A DNA stretch of 64,000 nt from Kazachstania africana CBS 2517 (taxonomy: Eukaryota; Ascomycota; Saccharomycetes; Saccharomycetales; Saccharomycetaceae), in the NCBI RefSeq assembly GCF_000304475.1, contig NC_018945.1, positions 248,001-312,000 of the forward strand, read 5' to 3'. A program made the position numbers and the translations under genes. Shown piece after piece: positions 9,355 through 20,072 of this stretch (the first letter of the stretch is position 1; the number at the start of each line of letters is the position of its first letter). The notes below the pieces were generated by a model. It did not search any database. It had not been told where the DNA came from and worked only from the letters and a program-made list of their open reading frames with translations.

Positions 9355-9473
9355 AGCCCTAACATGGTCTCGTTAGGGTTTGACGCAGGTGATCATCTAT
9401 TACGATTCAATCCTAAAAAATTTTCAGAAAAAAAGAAAAGGTCACCGAAATCTGAAAATTTTATAGCTCATCG
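9355..9473. promoter_or_regulatory. SNU13 upstream array: two Tbf1-type sites, Abf1 site, RRPE, PAC
   Basis: Sites read directly: AGCCCTAA (9355-9362) and TTAGGGTT (9373-9380), both exact ARCCCTAA Tbf1 motifs in opposite orientation; ATCATCTATTACGA (9392-9405), a full match to the Abf1 consensus RTCRYNNNNNACGR; TGAAAATTTT (9453-9462), an RRPE-type element; and AGCTCATCG (9465-9473), the PAC element CGATGAGCT in reverse. The array ends 133 bp before the SNU13 start. RRPE and PAC mark the ribosome-biogenesis regulon; Tbf1 marks snoRNA promoters in yeasts. Confidence 0.6.
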
Positions 9474-9605
9474 AGTTTTTTTAAATTACATCGAAGCTTT
9501 ACACTCATTCATTTCATTCGTGAAAGAACACCATTCAAGCGAGCTATACTTATCCTGTGCAAGGAACTTGAATAATAATTGAATTTCAAACTACAGAACA
9601 ATAGA

Positions 9606-9986
9606 ATGTCTGCCCCAAACCCAAAAGCTTTCCCATTAGCTGATGCTGCTTTAACCCAACAAATCTTAGATGTTGTCCAACAAGCTACCAACTTGAGACA
9701 ATTAAAGAAGGGTGCTAATGAGGCTACCAAGACTTTAAACCGTGGTATCTCTGAATTCATCATCATGGCTGCTGACTGTGAACCAATCGAAATTTTATTA
9801 CATTTACCATTATTATGTGAAGATAAGAACGTTCCATACGTCTTCGTCCCATCTAGAGCTGCTCTAGGCAGAGCTTGTGGTGTTTCTAGACCAGTCATTG
9901 CTGCTTCCATCACCACCAATGACGCTTCTGCTATCAAAAACCAAATCTACGCCGTCAAGGATAAGATTGAAACTTTATTAATTTAA
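9606..9986 (+). CDS. SNU13: L7Ae-family snoRNP/U4 snRNP protein Snu13
   Basis: 126 residues, identical in length to S. cerevisiae Snu13 and almost identical in sequence. It is a single L7Ae/Nhp2-type domain that binds kink-turns in U4 snRNA and in box C/D snoRNAs, so it acts in both splicing and rRNA methylation. Key family stretches are seen: [15 protein letters not shown] RNA-binding helix ([16 protein letters not shown]), [17 protein letters not shown] and the C-terminal [11 protein letters not shown]. The frame extends nine codons upstream, but [13 protein letters not shown] aligns exactly with the yeast N-terminus, so I start at 9606. Strong codon bias indicates high expression. In S. 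cerevisiae it lies on chromosome V next to VMA3; here GEF1 lies between the two. Confidence 0.97.
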   Translation: MSAPNPKAFPLADAALTQQILDVVQQATNLRQLKKGANEATKTLNRGISEFIIMAADCEPIEILLHLPLLCEDKNVPYVFVPSRAALGRACGVSRPVIAASITTNDASAIKNQIYAVKDKIETLLI

Positions 9987-10103
9987 GAAATGTTTTCATT
10001 TTGATGGTTGGTTTTTTAAATGAATATATAATTTATCTATATATATTTTGTATTCTAAGAATAAGTCTCCAGTGACTGTGTTTAACATTCTTTTACAGTA
10101 TTT

Positions 10104-13100
10104 TTATCTTGAAGATGCCTTTAGACATCTGATGTTTAATATCCTGTTGTCAAGAAGTAAATTATCTTCCTCATCTTCAAAATCACTTTCATCTTCATCT
10201 TTTGCTCCAATAAGGTTAAGTTGCATTCCATGATCTCGAATAATCGCTTCGTCAATAGATTGCTTAGAAAGTTCAATGCTAGCTTCACTGATCGAATATA
10301 TACCACCATTGGTCGTGGTAACAAGAAACATCACATCATTATATGATCCTTCAAATACGTTTTTCTTTGGAAATATTCCTTCTCCTATACCAGTTTGCAC
10401 AGATACTATACTGGTTATTGGGAAAGGCAGATAAAACTCCACCATAGAAAAGTCTTCTCCATTGCATGTACTATAAAATCTCAACTTGTTTTCACCAAGA
10501 CATAAGGCAAAAGATGTTAATCTAGCATTTGTAAATACTGAAAACAACGAAATTACGAATTCACTCGATGCATCGAGAGCAACAGCATGCTTCTTCGAAC
10601 CAATCACTGAATCTAATCGAATTTTATAAGGGAATTCGAAATCATTATTCGGAGAACACTTAGATACTTCTAATTGACAGTCAACTAACCCTTTAAGCAA
10701 ATCTGCTGCAAGGATTCTCTCTCTGTGCAAAGTTGTAGATCTCAGTTTCTTTCTCCTTGATGTGTTTTCTTGTGCCATTGGTAAGTTTATAAAATCTGTA
10801 ATAAAGCCATTTTCTAAGAGACTATTAGAAACTGCTGACATCCTAAATTTATTCTCTTTGGCAATATATTCAAGGCAGAAAACTTGAAAGCACTCACCAG
10901 TTACAATGAATAGATTGTCATAGTAGTTACGAATACTTGTTATAGAATAGCCTGTGTGTATACCACTTTGAAAATCAATTGTCCCTTTGTCATCATCAAT
11001 GGTAAATAGTAATAAATTATCAAAATTTTCATTTTCTGCTGTTTCGAAATCTAAACTCACTAAAAAACAACTAGAATATGCTAATCTCTTAGCAAAAGAC
11101 ATCTGATGTTCTTCCAAATACGAAAAATATTTCTGTGGTCTGAATGGAATAGTAACCATATCATTTACTGTGGCTTGAGGATATTCTTCTGAAATAGTGA
11201 ATTTATCAACGTATTTTTTATGAAGATTATACAAGCAAATGCCACTATCCCTAACATCTTTATTATCACCTTTATTATCACCTTTGTTGTTATCTTCTAA
11301 GCTCACAAAGGTACATATAACGTATCTGCTTGAGGAAGCCATCTCTACAATTTTATTTATTAGAACATCAGTGTTCGTTCGAGAGACGTGGCTCAAAATA
11401 ATATCGATATTTTCATGCAATGTTAATTTATAGATACAGTTGTCAGTATCAACCATTACTAAATAGTCGACACTATTTCCAAAGGTAATGGTCTTCAGTT
11501 TGAGTGGGATATCAACTCTGAAAAGTTTGTAAGTCTCGGCTGTACTAGGTTTTACTATAATGAAAGAATCAGTACTATAAATCAATAAGCCATCAGTATT
11601 TGGAATTGGCGCAATTTTCGTTACTTTTGCGTTACATTTGAAAGTACTTATTAGCTTTCCCTGAGGACAATCAAGTATGTACAACGTACCATATATGTCG
11701 CCCAACAATATGTGGCAATGTTCATTAGTGCTGTGGATGAAAATGGAGGAGGGAGTTTCAAAATCATCACCAAAGTTGCGTTCCAAAAGTAGTTTTGAAT
11801 GATCCTTTAGCACCAGAAGTTTGCTATCAATAATGAATGCCGTTAAATTGTTACCATTTTTCAAGAGAAGAGAAGTAATTAAAGTCAGGTTATAAGTATG
11901 ATTTTTCGAGCTTCGCACGGTATATATGTCGTTTGAATTGCTCCATTTAATTTCTCCTTGTTTCGTGATCCAGCAGTAGTTTCCGACGCTGTCATTCAAA
12001 ATAGTAGTAACGCTTTCAATATTAGAGTCTATTATCCGTCTATTACTGATGTCAATGAACTTCACGTCTTTCCCGTTGTCAATATATTTACAGTCATTAA
12101 ATAGTCCAATGTCGGGCCCTCTCCACCATGTATGTTTTTTTGTTAACCAAACATCAGTAACTTCACCCTCTGCCTTGCTTAAAACCTCTATGTCGCAGAT
12201 GCTCTTGCAATCCACATGATCTTGTTCGAGAAAATACTTACCATCCTTTGACATCCCACTAGATATGTATCTTTGGGCACTATAACCGATAAGGTTTGAG
12301 TAAATATAAGTATTTTTCTCGAACATAATCTCGTCATAGAAACGTGAATGATTTAAGGATGCAAATATTAGTTTATCAGAAATTAAGGCTAAAAACATAG
12401 TATTGTGTACTAGAGGCATATAAAGAGTTATTTCTTTATCGAAAAGAAAATCTTTAATTAGAGAGCTCTCACGATATCTAAACTTTCTAAACTTTATAGA
12501 GTAATTTTCCTCGTCTTCTTCTAATTTATCTAAAATGATTTCAATAGCAGTACCATTATTCGCTATTACTTTAAAAACAAAAGAATTGAAGCTCTCCTCA
12601 AATATTACTAAAGGCTGAATTGAAACTCCAGTTGATAGATTATGGCTTGCTGACATCCAGCCTCTCGTTACATGTGGATTTACAACGCTTTCCCCTTCGA
12701 TGAAGCTTTCAAACCCGCTGGGCATAGAGAAGAACAGTGTTTTCGATGGGGAAAAGATGACAGTTCCAATATTGGGTATAAGTTTTGAAGCTATGCTATT
12801 TTCATGCATATTTATGTTAGAAATACTCTCTAGCTCTATTAATGGAACCAAAGCCTCCCATTGTACCTTTCTCTTTCCGTACTCCCTCTTGTAAGAAAGT
12901 AAGCTAAAAAAATATTGCTGCTTATCAGGTTCTTTGAGTACAATTGATAGAGTTTCCATTTCCTCGTTAGTGTAGACATCAAAGTTAGAGCATAAATCCA
13001 GACTTATTATATCATACGAAAATTGTCGCACACATATTGGATTCTGAGAAGCCGTTGAGAACTTAAAGTATGATTTGCTGGTTTGAAACTGAACTGAAAA

Positions 13101-13529
13101 TAGGGCGTTCCTAGTCAGATTGATGTATAATCTTTTGTATTTTTCGTCAAAGCGAAACAGCACATTGTGCAGCCTATCAATTTTGAAACCTGTCTCTAGT
13201 CTGTCTACAACAGATGTCTCTGAGTTTAAAATCTCCAAACACCCATTGTCTTTCAACAAAATAAAATATTCTTTTGTTGATAAGGGTTCTATGTACAGAG
13301 CTGCTGCCACGGTGTACCCCAGGGTTCTTACATTATTCAAAAAGTTCAAATTATATCCTTTCGATATTTCAAATCGCTCGATACTCTCAGTTTTGACCAA
13401 AAATAATATGCTTTCAACATTGAAACTGGCGACAACACAGCTTGCATCTTTCAGACTGTTAAGGATGAGTTTATCCGACATTTTAACTGGGTGAATCTTC
13501 TTTCTTGCTAATATTACTTCCCTTAACAA
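10104..13529 (-). CDS. YJR039W: Large protein of unknown function, YJR039W homologue
   Basis: 1141 residues; S. cerevisiae YJR039W is about 1120. The assignment rests on length and position: it sits between GEF1 (YJR040W) and HUL4 (YJR036C), in the orientation expected for YJR039W. I see no catalytic motif. The sequence alternates short hydrophobic strands with polar turns along its whole length, which suggests beta-propeller-type repeats (inference). The S. cerevisiae protein has been reported in purified mitochondria. There is a short tandem repeat GDNKGDNKD near residue 755, and an acidic C-terminal stretch DEDESDFEDEED. A second in-frame Met at residue 17 (MSDKLILN, codon at 13481) may be the true start. 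No transmembrane segment is evident. Confidence 0.75.
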   Translation of the reverse strand: MLREVILARKKIHPVKMSDKLILNSLKDASCVVASFNVESILFLVKTESIERFEISKGYNLNFLNNVRTLGYTVAAALYIEPLSTKEYFILLKDNGCLEILNSETSVVDRLETGFKIDRLHNVLFRFDEKYKRLYINLTRNALFSVQFQTSKSYFKFSTASQNPICVRQFSYDIISLDLCSNFDVYTNEEMETLSIVLKEPDKQQYFFSLLSYKREYGKRKVQWEALVPLIELESISNINMHENSIASKLIPNIGTVIFSPSKTLFFSMPSGFESFIEGESVVNPHVTRGWMSASHNLSTGVSIQPLVIFEESFNSFVFKVIANNGTAIEIILDKLEEDEENYSIKFRKFRYRESSLIKDFLFDKEITLYMPLVHNTMFLALISDKLIFASLNHSRFYDEIMFEKNTYIYSNLIGYSAQRYISSGMSKDGKYFLEQDHVDCKSICDIEVLSKAEGEVTDVWLTKKHTWWRGPDIGLFNDCKYIDNGKDVKFIDISNRRIIDSNIESVTTILNDSVGNYCWITKQGEIKWSNSNDIYTVRSSKNHTYNLTLITSLLLKNGNNLTAFIIDSKLLVLKDHSKLLLERNFGDDFETPSSIFIHSTNEHCHILLGDIYGTLYILDCPQGKLISTFKCNAKVTKIAPIPNTDGLLIYSTDSFIIVKPSTAETYKLFRVDIPLKLKTITFGNSVDYLVMVDTDNCIYKLTLHENIDIILSHVSRTNTDVLINKIVEMASSSRYVICTFVSLEDNNKGDNKGDNKDVRDSGICLYNLHKKYVDKFTISEEYPQATVNDMVTIPFRPQKYFSYLEEHQMSFAKRLAYSSCFLVSLDFETAENENFDNLLLFTIDDDKGTIDFQSGIHTGYSITSIRNYYDNLFIVTGECFQVFCLEYIAKENKFRMSAVSNSLLENGFITDFINLPMAQENTSRRKKLRSTTLHRERILAADLLKGLVDCQLEVSKCSPNNDFEFPYKIRLDSVIGSKKHAVALDASSEFVISLFSVFTNARLTSFALCLGENKLRFYSTCNGEDFSMVEFYLPFPITSIVSVQTGIGEGIFPKKNVFEGSYNDVMFLVTTTNGGIYSISEASIELSKQSIDEAIIRDHGMQLNLIGAKDEDESDFEDEEDNLLLDNRILNIRCLKASSR

Positions 13530-13885
13530 TTGTAGCCCAACACAATCTTGGAATGAAAGCCTGTAATTTTGGACTTAAGTGCATAGGTTCTCGTCTATAA
13601 AGGTAGCTTTGCTGCCATAATCTGTCAAGAATTTGACGAGAATGAGCCTCTCAATATTTTTTTTATTTTTAGATTTGATATTGAAAATTTCCGAGCTGTC
13701 GCATTAAAGTACTCCTATAAAATATATTTTTGTTCCTGGATCTTTTTGTGATTTCAACCAATAATTCAGTTTTTTGAATTTTATTAGTCAAGGCTATCAG
13801 CAATGGTACATCTGGCATATTGATGCATTTTTATAAACAGCAGTTTTGAACTTTCTGCCTGATTTTGTTCTGAAATATACTTTTA
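13530..13885. promoter_or_regulatory. Divergent promoter region, YJR039W homologue and HUL4
   Basis: 356 bp between two divergent genes. It holds T-rich tracts (TTTTTTTATTTTT near 13660) and a TATA-like ATTTTTATAAACAG about 50 bp before the HUL4 start. I recognise no specific factor site. Confidence 0.4.
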
Positions 13886-16414
13886 ATGGTGGCTATATTT
13901 CGCCGTGGAAAAAGGCAAGATAGAGACACCAACAAAGTAGAGATAATCTCCAAACCATCACTATCAAAGAAATCTGAAGACCCGGTATTTCAAGCAAGGA
14001 AAACTCTAGACTTTGAAAAGAAGTTTAAATGTCTTTGCTGCAATAGGTATCTCAAAGTGTCTGAAAAATTACCGAAATTCAAATGTGGAGTCTGTCATTC
14101 TACATTAATGACTCAGAATGGTGAAAGTGTACTGTCAAATGAAAAAAATTTTAAAAGCAATGGTAGTTTGATATGTTCTCTCTCGGAATTGAGAAAAATT
14201 GTCAATAAGTGCTACTCAAATCTCAAAAATAGTCCCGATACTGAAAAGAGTTCAGTTTTTGATCCAGTCAGTCGATACTTGGCGGAGATCTTCCATGATG
14301 CTGCTACTCTGGAAGAGTCCTTTAAGCCAAAGGATAATCATACACTACTTGATTATACTGAGGTGTCGCAATTTTTTAATCTTTTACTTTCTCTACCCAC
14401 GAGGAAACCTTATTATAGAATGTTATGTGCCGCCAATGATCTTTTGAAAAATCCAGGAATTGCTCTTATAAAGTTCAAATGGATTCTAATATTGTGGGAA
14501 GTACCTTCGATCAGGGAATGTTTGATATCAAAGCCGAATTATGGATTTGGCTCCAAAGAAATTCGCGCTGTGTCATATGAACTGATTAAAAGATCCATAG
14601 GCTACTTAGCAAACGTGGCAGGTTCTCCAAATTACAGGTCCTACATTTACCATCTTAAAGGTATTCCAGTTGAGAAATTTTTCAATCAAGTTGAAACAAT
14701 TAATTTGTACATAACATATCAAATGACAAAAATAATACATCGAGAAGAAAAGAATAACCTACAGCTATCAGTAGGGAAAGACATCTACCCAAATACATAT
14801 ATATTAGAGGACGAAATGTGGTCTTCAAGCATAGATCTGTTCAAATCCAACACTGGTGATAAAAATACAGCCCTCAAATCTTCGGAGTTTTTTTTCAAAC
14901 CTTTTCAGTATGAAAGTGATTGGCATATTGTTTCTGCATGTAAGCTAATGGCAATATATTATTTAGTTAACAATAAAAGGGAAGGCAGCAAGCATCCTTC
15001 ACCTCATAAAAGTAAATTAACTTCCTCAATGTTTTATAATACTATGCTAGATTTCATAGATTATAAACAAGACTTTTTTAATTGGAAAGCTCCAGAGATG
15101 TCAAATCAGATTTTACAAATTATAAATGATCAAAATACGAAGAAAAAATTCACATTTTGTGCATACCCATTCCTTTTATCATTGGGACTAAAAATATCAG
15201 TAATGCAATATAACATAAAACAGATTATGGAATATAACGCAGAAAAGGCATTTTTGACATCACTGGATAAAAAGAAAGCGATGGATGTTTATTGTCGAAT
15301 TAAAGTTCGAAGGAGTCACATAGCTCAGGATTCTCTGAGATGCATTCAGTCACGTCAAGCAGACCTATTAAAGTCACTTAGAGTCGAGTTTGTTAATGAA
15401 GAGGGAATTGATGCTGGTGGTCTCAAGAAGGAATGGTTCCTCCTACTTACTAAGACTCTTTTCAGCCCGATACATGGCTTATTTCAGTACATTAGCGAAA
15501 GTAGATTTTGCTGGTTTTCAATTTTCCCAATCTCAGAAGAACCGAATGGACTACTTACGAATGAGAAGTTGTACTATCTTTTCGGGGTCGTATTAGGTTT
15601 GGCTATATTTAATGGTATTATACTGGATTTGCAATTCCCCTCAGCGTTCTACAAGAAAATATGTAATGAACCCTTGAATTTTTCAGATTATTACCAAATA
15701 TATCCTGAAACTGCTCAAAATCTGAAAAAGATGCTTGACTATCAAGATGATAACTTTTGTGAAGTTTTTGGCCTCACATTTGAGACAACTGTTGAGAGTA
15801 TGGCAAGTGCTACTCAGAGAAATGATTCTCTCTCAAATCCTGGTTTCGTTACAGTCAGCTTATCTCGAAACGGTTCGTCGAAATATGTTACTCAGGCTAA
15901 CAAACACAACTTTGTTGATTTATGGGTGGACTACTATATGAATAAATCAATCAAAAAGCAGTTTGGCCAATTCATGACTGGTTTCAAACAAGTTTTTGCC
16001 AGTTGTAGTTCTATTCAATTGTTTAATTCAGAGGAACTAGAACGACTTCTTTGTGGGGACAAAGAGCAAAATAAATATGATTTCACATTATTACGTTCGG
16101 TCACGAAGTATGCAGGTGGGTTTCAAGATGATTCGACCGTGGTTATATGGTTTTGGGAAGTTATAGACCAATGGACTAAAGTATTACAAAGGAAGGTTTT
16201 GCAATTCGTGACCGGATCTGATAGAATACCTGCTACAGGGATATCAGCATTACCATTCAAAATTACAAAATGTAGTTCAAGACAAAATGAAGAGCTGCCT
16301 GTTGCACACACTTGTTTTAACGAAATTTGTTTATGGGATTATTGTTCAAAAGAGGTTCTTGAAAGAAAGTTACTTTTAGCCATAAATGAGTCGCAGGAAT
16401 TTGCCTTACGCTAA
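13886..16414 (+). CDS. HUL4: HECT-domain E3 ubiquitin ligase Hul4
   Basis: 842 residues (S. cerevisiae about 890). An N-terminal Cys-rich segment, CLCCNRYLKVSEKLPKFKCGVC (around residues 48-70), is typical of Hul4. The C-terminal 350 residues form the HECT domain, with VEFVNEEGIDAGGLKKEWF near residue 500 and the active-site cysteine in HTCFN at residue 810, which accepts ubiquitin from the E2. Hul4 is reported to work with Tom1 and TRAMP/exosome factors in nuclear quality control. Gene order HUL4-RAD26-PET191-RAV1-CPR7 and all orientations match S. cerevisiae chromosome X, inverted as a block. Confidence 0.95.
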   Translation: MVAIFRRGKRQDRDTNKVEIISKPSLSKKSEDPVFQARKTLDFEKKFKCLCCNRYLKVSEKLPKFKCGVCHSTLMTQNGESVLSNEKNFKSNGSLICSLSELRKIVNKCYSNLKNSPDTEKSSVFDPVSRYLAEIFHDAATLEESFKPKDNHTLLDYTEVSQFFNLLLSLPTRKPYYRMLCAANDLLKNPGIALIKFKWILILWEVPSIRECLISKPNYGFGSKEIRAVSYELIKRSIGYLANVAGSPNYRSYIYHLKGIPVEKFFNQVETINLYITYQMTKIIHREEKNNLQLSVGKDIYPNTYILEDEMWSSSIDLFKSNTGDKNTALKSSEFFFKPFQYESDWHIVSACKLMAIYYLVNNKREGSKHPSPHKSKLTSSMFYNTMLDFIDYKQDFFNWKAPEMSNQILQIINDQNTKKKFTFCAYPFLLSLGLKISVMQYNIKQIMEYNAEKAFLTSLDKKKAMDVYCRIKVRRSHIAQDSLRCIQSRQADLLKSLRVEFVNEEGIDAGGLKKEWFLLLTKTLFSPIHGLFQYISESRFCWFSIFPISEEPNGLLTNEKLYYLFGVVLGLAIFNGIILDLQFPSAFYKKICNEPLNFSDYYQIYPETAQNLKKMLDYQDDNFCEVFGLTFETTVESMASATQRNDSLSNPGFVTVSLSRNGSSKYVTQANKHNFVDLWVDYYMNKSIKKQFGQFMTGFKQVFASCSSIQLFNSEELERLLCGDKEQNKYDFTLLRSVTKYAGGFQDDSTVVIWFWEVIDQWTKVLQRKVLQFVTGSDRIPATGISALPFKITKCSSRQNEELPVAHTCFNEICLWDYCSKEVLERKLLLAINESQEFALR

Positions 16415-16530
16415 AAGAGCTTATCATATAGTCCTACTTATTAGATATTTATACTTGGAATATTGTTAAATATTAATTTCTATATGTGTTCATAAAATAT
16501 CACGTTAGTTAGGGCGTGCATTTCAATATA

Positions 16531-19500
16531 TCATCCAGTCCTGAATTCCTCATTAAGAATCCAGCCTCTCTTCTCCTTATGAAAAGTTGCGACAGTTTTC
16601 AGTAACGCTCTGGCTTTGATTACATCCTCCTCCTCGGATAGCTTTAAACCTATATTCTCAATAATATTTACAGATGAAGAGAAAAAGCCAATCTGTTTGT
16701 TCAAGTGCACTTGGATCCTTTCTAGTAGTTCCCTATTTATGTTAATTTTGGCTAATGCATCATTTTGGGCAGCTGAGCCCTGTTGAACTCTCTTTATATT
16801 CGCCAATATCTGTGAAGACCCCAATTGTTTTCTTAGTTTCCCTTTGCTTTTGTTAATTTTCCCAGCTGAACCGAATTTCCCAGTCCATGTAGGTGTACCT
16901 ATTTCATATTTTCTAGTACTCTTACGAGATTTTCTTAAAGCATCTAAAGCAGCAGCTGCAACCTTATTCGCTTCTTTTGTAATTAGATTAGACGTTGAAG
17001 CAGATTTCATATGTGAAGTTACCATATCTTCGTGAGTTTTCGCATTTTCTAAATTGCTTTCTCCGCCTAATAAACCTTCGATCAGTCTATCATCTTCATT
17101 CTTCGACGCCTCTTTTTGTTCTTTACCAGAATAAAAGCCTTCAAGCTTAGAAACCCCTTGTATTTGTACGACCTGTTCAAGATCGTCACTCTCAGTAGTT
17201 TTCGAATTCTTTAGATTTGCAGTATGCTTTTGTACTTCTTCTGTCAGTCTCTCGTTAAGTACTCCATCATCCCCACCAAGAGAGAACAAATCATGTAATT
17301 CGTTCATTTTGAAAAATCGCTTTTGTTTTGGGTCACTCAAAATTTTATTGGTCAAGAACTGCTTAAATATTTGCCTATGATATATTTTCTCCTCTATGGA
17401 TCCAGATACCATTAGTCTGTAAATTGAAACTTCTCGTTTTTGACCAATTCTCCAAGCCCGCTCTCTTGCTTGCATATCTGTAGATGGGTTCCAATCTGGG
17501 TCAAAAATAATAATCCTGTTAGCCCCCGTCAAATTTACACCTAAACCACCAACTCTGGTTGTTAGTAAAAACAGATCATAGTTTTCATTATTAAAACGGT
17601 CAACCAACTCTTGTCTTTTGGAAATATTTGTTGTCCCATCCATTCTCAAGTAGTTGATGTTCTCCATTTCAGGATCCTTATAAGAAATAAACTGTTCTAA
17701 TATGTCTAGCATCTGTCTTGATTGGGTAAATAGCAAAGTCTTATGACCCTCATCCTTCCAAAGTAGCAATAATTGCTTCACTACTTGCATCTTTCCTGAT
17801 CGTTTAGGATTTCCGTAACTTACATCATCTTCTAATTTATCCTTATCCAATATATCTGGATGGTTGCAAATCTTTCTAAGAATATCAATACCATATAAAA
17901 CATGCCGTTTCCCTCCCTTTATTTCTGATAGTTCTTTAGAATTGAGGAACTCTATATATTTATTCCTCTGATATTGTGTTAACTTGCAGAATAGTACCAT
18001 TTCCTTCTTATGAGGCAAATCTTTTGCAACATCCGACTTCACCCTACGAAGTAGGTAAGGCGAGATTATGTCACGCAGAGTAACTGCACATTTATACCCC
18101 GTTTGTACCTGGATATTACTTGCATTCGCATAGCCACCCATATTAATGGGCATCACAAACTGTTGTTGAAACACAGGAAGTGTCCCGAGCTTTCCAGGAA
18201 GAATGAAGTCAAACAAAGACCATAATTCATTCAGATTGTTTTGAATAGGCGTACCAGACAATATTATACGATTGCGTGTCTTTAGTTTTTTGCACGTTAT
18301 TGCAATTTCAGAGTTAGGATTTCTAATTTTGTGTCCTTCATCTAGGATTGCATACGCCCAGTTTATCTTCAGTAATTTGTCAGAGTGTATTCTCAGACCA
18401 ACGTAAGTAGTAATCAAGATGTGACCGTTGTTGACAACCTTATCTATCAATGATACTAGATTCATATCTGATTCTAACGCATATTTTGCCTTCGAGCTTT
18501 TCTGGAAGTCATTATAGGAAAACTCATCGGGAGTAGAACGTAATAATATTTGCTCCAGTTCATCTTCAGTCAATTTTTTCTTCATTGACATTCCAGACCC
18601 AATAGCATGCAATATTATAGCTCTCAGTGGCGGCCACCAATGATGAAGTTCATTGACCCATTGCTTCATGACTGTTGCGGGGCATACAATAAGAACAGGC
18701 CCATTGAGTAATCCCGAGTGATGTAAAGAGGCAACAAATGCAATAACCTGAATAGTTTTTCCTAAACCCATTTCATCACCAATAATTCCGCCAGATTGCT
18801 GTTGAAATAGCTCGTAAAGCCATTGAACGCATGTTTTTTGGTATCCAAATAGCAGCGAGTAAATCTCCCCAGGTATTTTAAACAGTTCATTCAACCTAGC
18901 ATCGGGAATATTGGGATGTGGTTTTCTCCACTCAGGAAGGTCAGGGAATTTATCTACTTTTCGATTGTCCGAACGTTGAGTTATCCACTTTTTGAGCCTC
19001 TTCTGGTAAAAATATTCGTCCCCATCATCTTTGGCTTCACTTGGTCTTGAGATTAGTGTCTCCTCGTCTTCATATTCTTCTACATCGCTCGATTCCTCAA
19101 ATTCCTCTTTTATGTCTTCATTAACTTCGTTTTCGATGTAGTCACTGTCATTTGTATCCTCTTTCTCCTCATCAGTAATATTTTCAAACATTTGTTCGTT
19201 TGCTTTTACAAAGTTTTTCTCTTGTTCCTTAGTTTCTTCTTCTGCTGATTCACTAGCTTCTAAATCTAAGGTAAACCCTTTAGAAGAACCAAATGCAGTT
19301 ATCTGACCCGTTCTGATGAGATAGTCCTTTTCTGACTCATCCTGTTTCCTTCCTTCGTGGGTTACGTTCTTTTTACTGACATTATCTTTCAATAAACGTA
19401 GCCTGTCCTCGATATCATTTATATCGTCCTTAACAGACTGGATTTCATCATTTTGCAAAGTATGGATTTGACCTCTCAGTTTCTCTTTAACAGATATCCT

Positions 19501-19710
19501 AGTTGCATTGTTTAATTTTCTTTCTAGATACCTTTTCTTAGAAAGATGCTTATCTAGCAGATTCTGTGATCTTTCTAACCTTTGCTCCTCTTGTTCTATA
19601 AGTTTTCGGTTACTAATAGATTCTAAATCATTTTCGATTTTCTGCTCTATCGAATGTTGTGAAAGGACATTTACCAGCCCAAGTTCCTTTAAATCACCAT
19701 TACTCATCAA
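16531..19710 (-). CDS. RAD26: Swi2/Snf2 ATPase Rad26 (CSB homologue), transcription-coupled repair
   Basis: 1059 residues (S. cerevisiae about 1085). The first 230 residues are charged, coiled and acidic. Helicase motif I GDEMGLGKTIQ lies near residue 312, motif II is DEGH (AILDEGHKIRN), motif III is LSGTPIQNN, and motifs V-VI are GGLGVNLTGANRIIIFDPDWNPS and ERAWRIGQKREV. Rad26 binds stalled RNA polymerase II and promotes transcription-coupled nucleotide-excision repair. Two Met codons open the frame; either could be used. The 116-bp gap to HUL4 separates convergent genes. Confidence 0.96.
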   Translation of the reverse strand: MMSNGDLKELGLVNVLSQHSIEQKIENDLESISNRKLIEQEEQRLERSQNLLDKHLSKKRYLERKLNNATRISVKEKLRGQIHTLQNDEIQSVKDDINDIEDRLRLLKDNVSKKNVTHEGRKQDESEKDYLIRTGQITAFGSSKGFTLDLEASESAEEETKEQEKNFVKANEQMFENITDEEKEDTNDSDYIENEVNEDIKEEFEESSDVEEYEDEETLISRPSEAKDDGDEYFYQKRLKKWITQRSDNRKVDKFPDLPEWRKPHPNIPDARLNELFKIPGEIYSLLFGYQKTCVQWLYELFQQQSGGIIGDEMGLGKTIQVIAFVASLHHSGLLNGPVLIVCPATVMKQWVNELHHWWPPLRAIILHAIGSGMSMKKKLTEDELEQILLRSTPDEFSYNDFQKSSKAKYALESDMNLVSLIDKVVNNGHILITTYVGLRIHSDKLLKINWAYAILDEGHKIRNPNSEIAITCKKLKTRNRIILSGTPIQNNLNELWSLFDFILPGKLGTLPVFQQQFVMPINMGGYANASNIQVQTGYKCAVTLRDIISPYLLRRVKSDVAKDLPHKKEMVLFCKLTQYQRNKYIEFLNSKELSEIKGGKRHVLYGIDILRKICNHPDILDKDKLEDDVSYGNPKRSGKMQVVKQLLLLWKDEGHKTLLFTQSRQMLDILEQFISYKDPEMENINYLRMDGTTNISKRQELVDRFNNENYDLFLLTTRVGGLGVNLTGANRIIIFDPDWNPSTDMQARERAWRIGQKREVSIYRLMVSGSIEEKIYHRQIFKQFLTNKILSDPKQKRFFKMNELHDLFSLGGDDGVLNERLTEEVQKHTANLKNSKTTESDDLEQVVQIQGVSKLEGFYSGKEQKEASKNEDDRLIEGLLGGESNLENAKTHEDMVTSHMKSASTSNLITKEANKVAAAALDALRKSRKSTRKYEIGTPTWTGKFGSAGKINKSKGKLRKQLGSSQILANIKRVQQGSAAQNDALAKININRELLERIQVHLNKQIGFFSSSVNIIENIGLKLSEEEDVIKARALLKTVATFHKEKRGWILNEEFRTG

Positions 19711-20072
19711 AAGATTTACTGTAAAAAAAGCTTTCGATCGGCGTATTCTACTGTATATCTCTTATTAAAAGTGTACATTCCTATAAAATTGACGAGTCTA
19801 TAAAGTATATTCCAACCAAAGCGAGATGCCCTCTCTTCATGTGCCAAAAAAAAATAAAGCCTAATTAAACGTTATTATTATACACCTATTTACATTGCAT
19901 ATATAATGCTTGAATTTTTATTTATAGAGCTTTTAAAGACTTTAATTGCTTTGCTGAGTATACAATGCTTATTGTGTGTGTTTACTGGTTTTAATTTCCT
20001 TATTTACATGTATTATAGAACATTTGATATTCCACGAAGTGCTGACTGGAACAGTTGTGCTTATATCTCAGG
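19711..20072. other. Intergenic RAD26-PET191
   Basis: 362 bp upstream of RAD26 and downstream of PET191 (both minus strand). AT-rich with a poly-A run AAAAAAAAATAAA near 19846 and TATATAATG near 19900. An open frame on the plus strand (19906-20379) covers part of it but is antisense to PET191 and I do not regard it as a gene. Confidence 0.4.

Noticed and set aside
9310..9582. 90-codon frame just upstream of SNU13
   Set aside because: It covers the Tbf1, Abf1, RRPE and PAC sites of the SNU13 promoter and shows no family resemblance.
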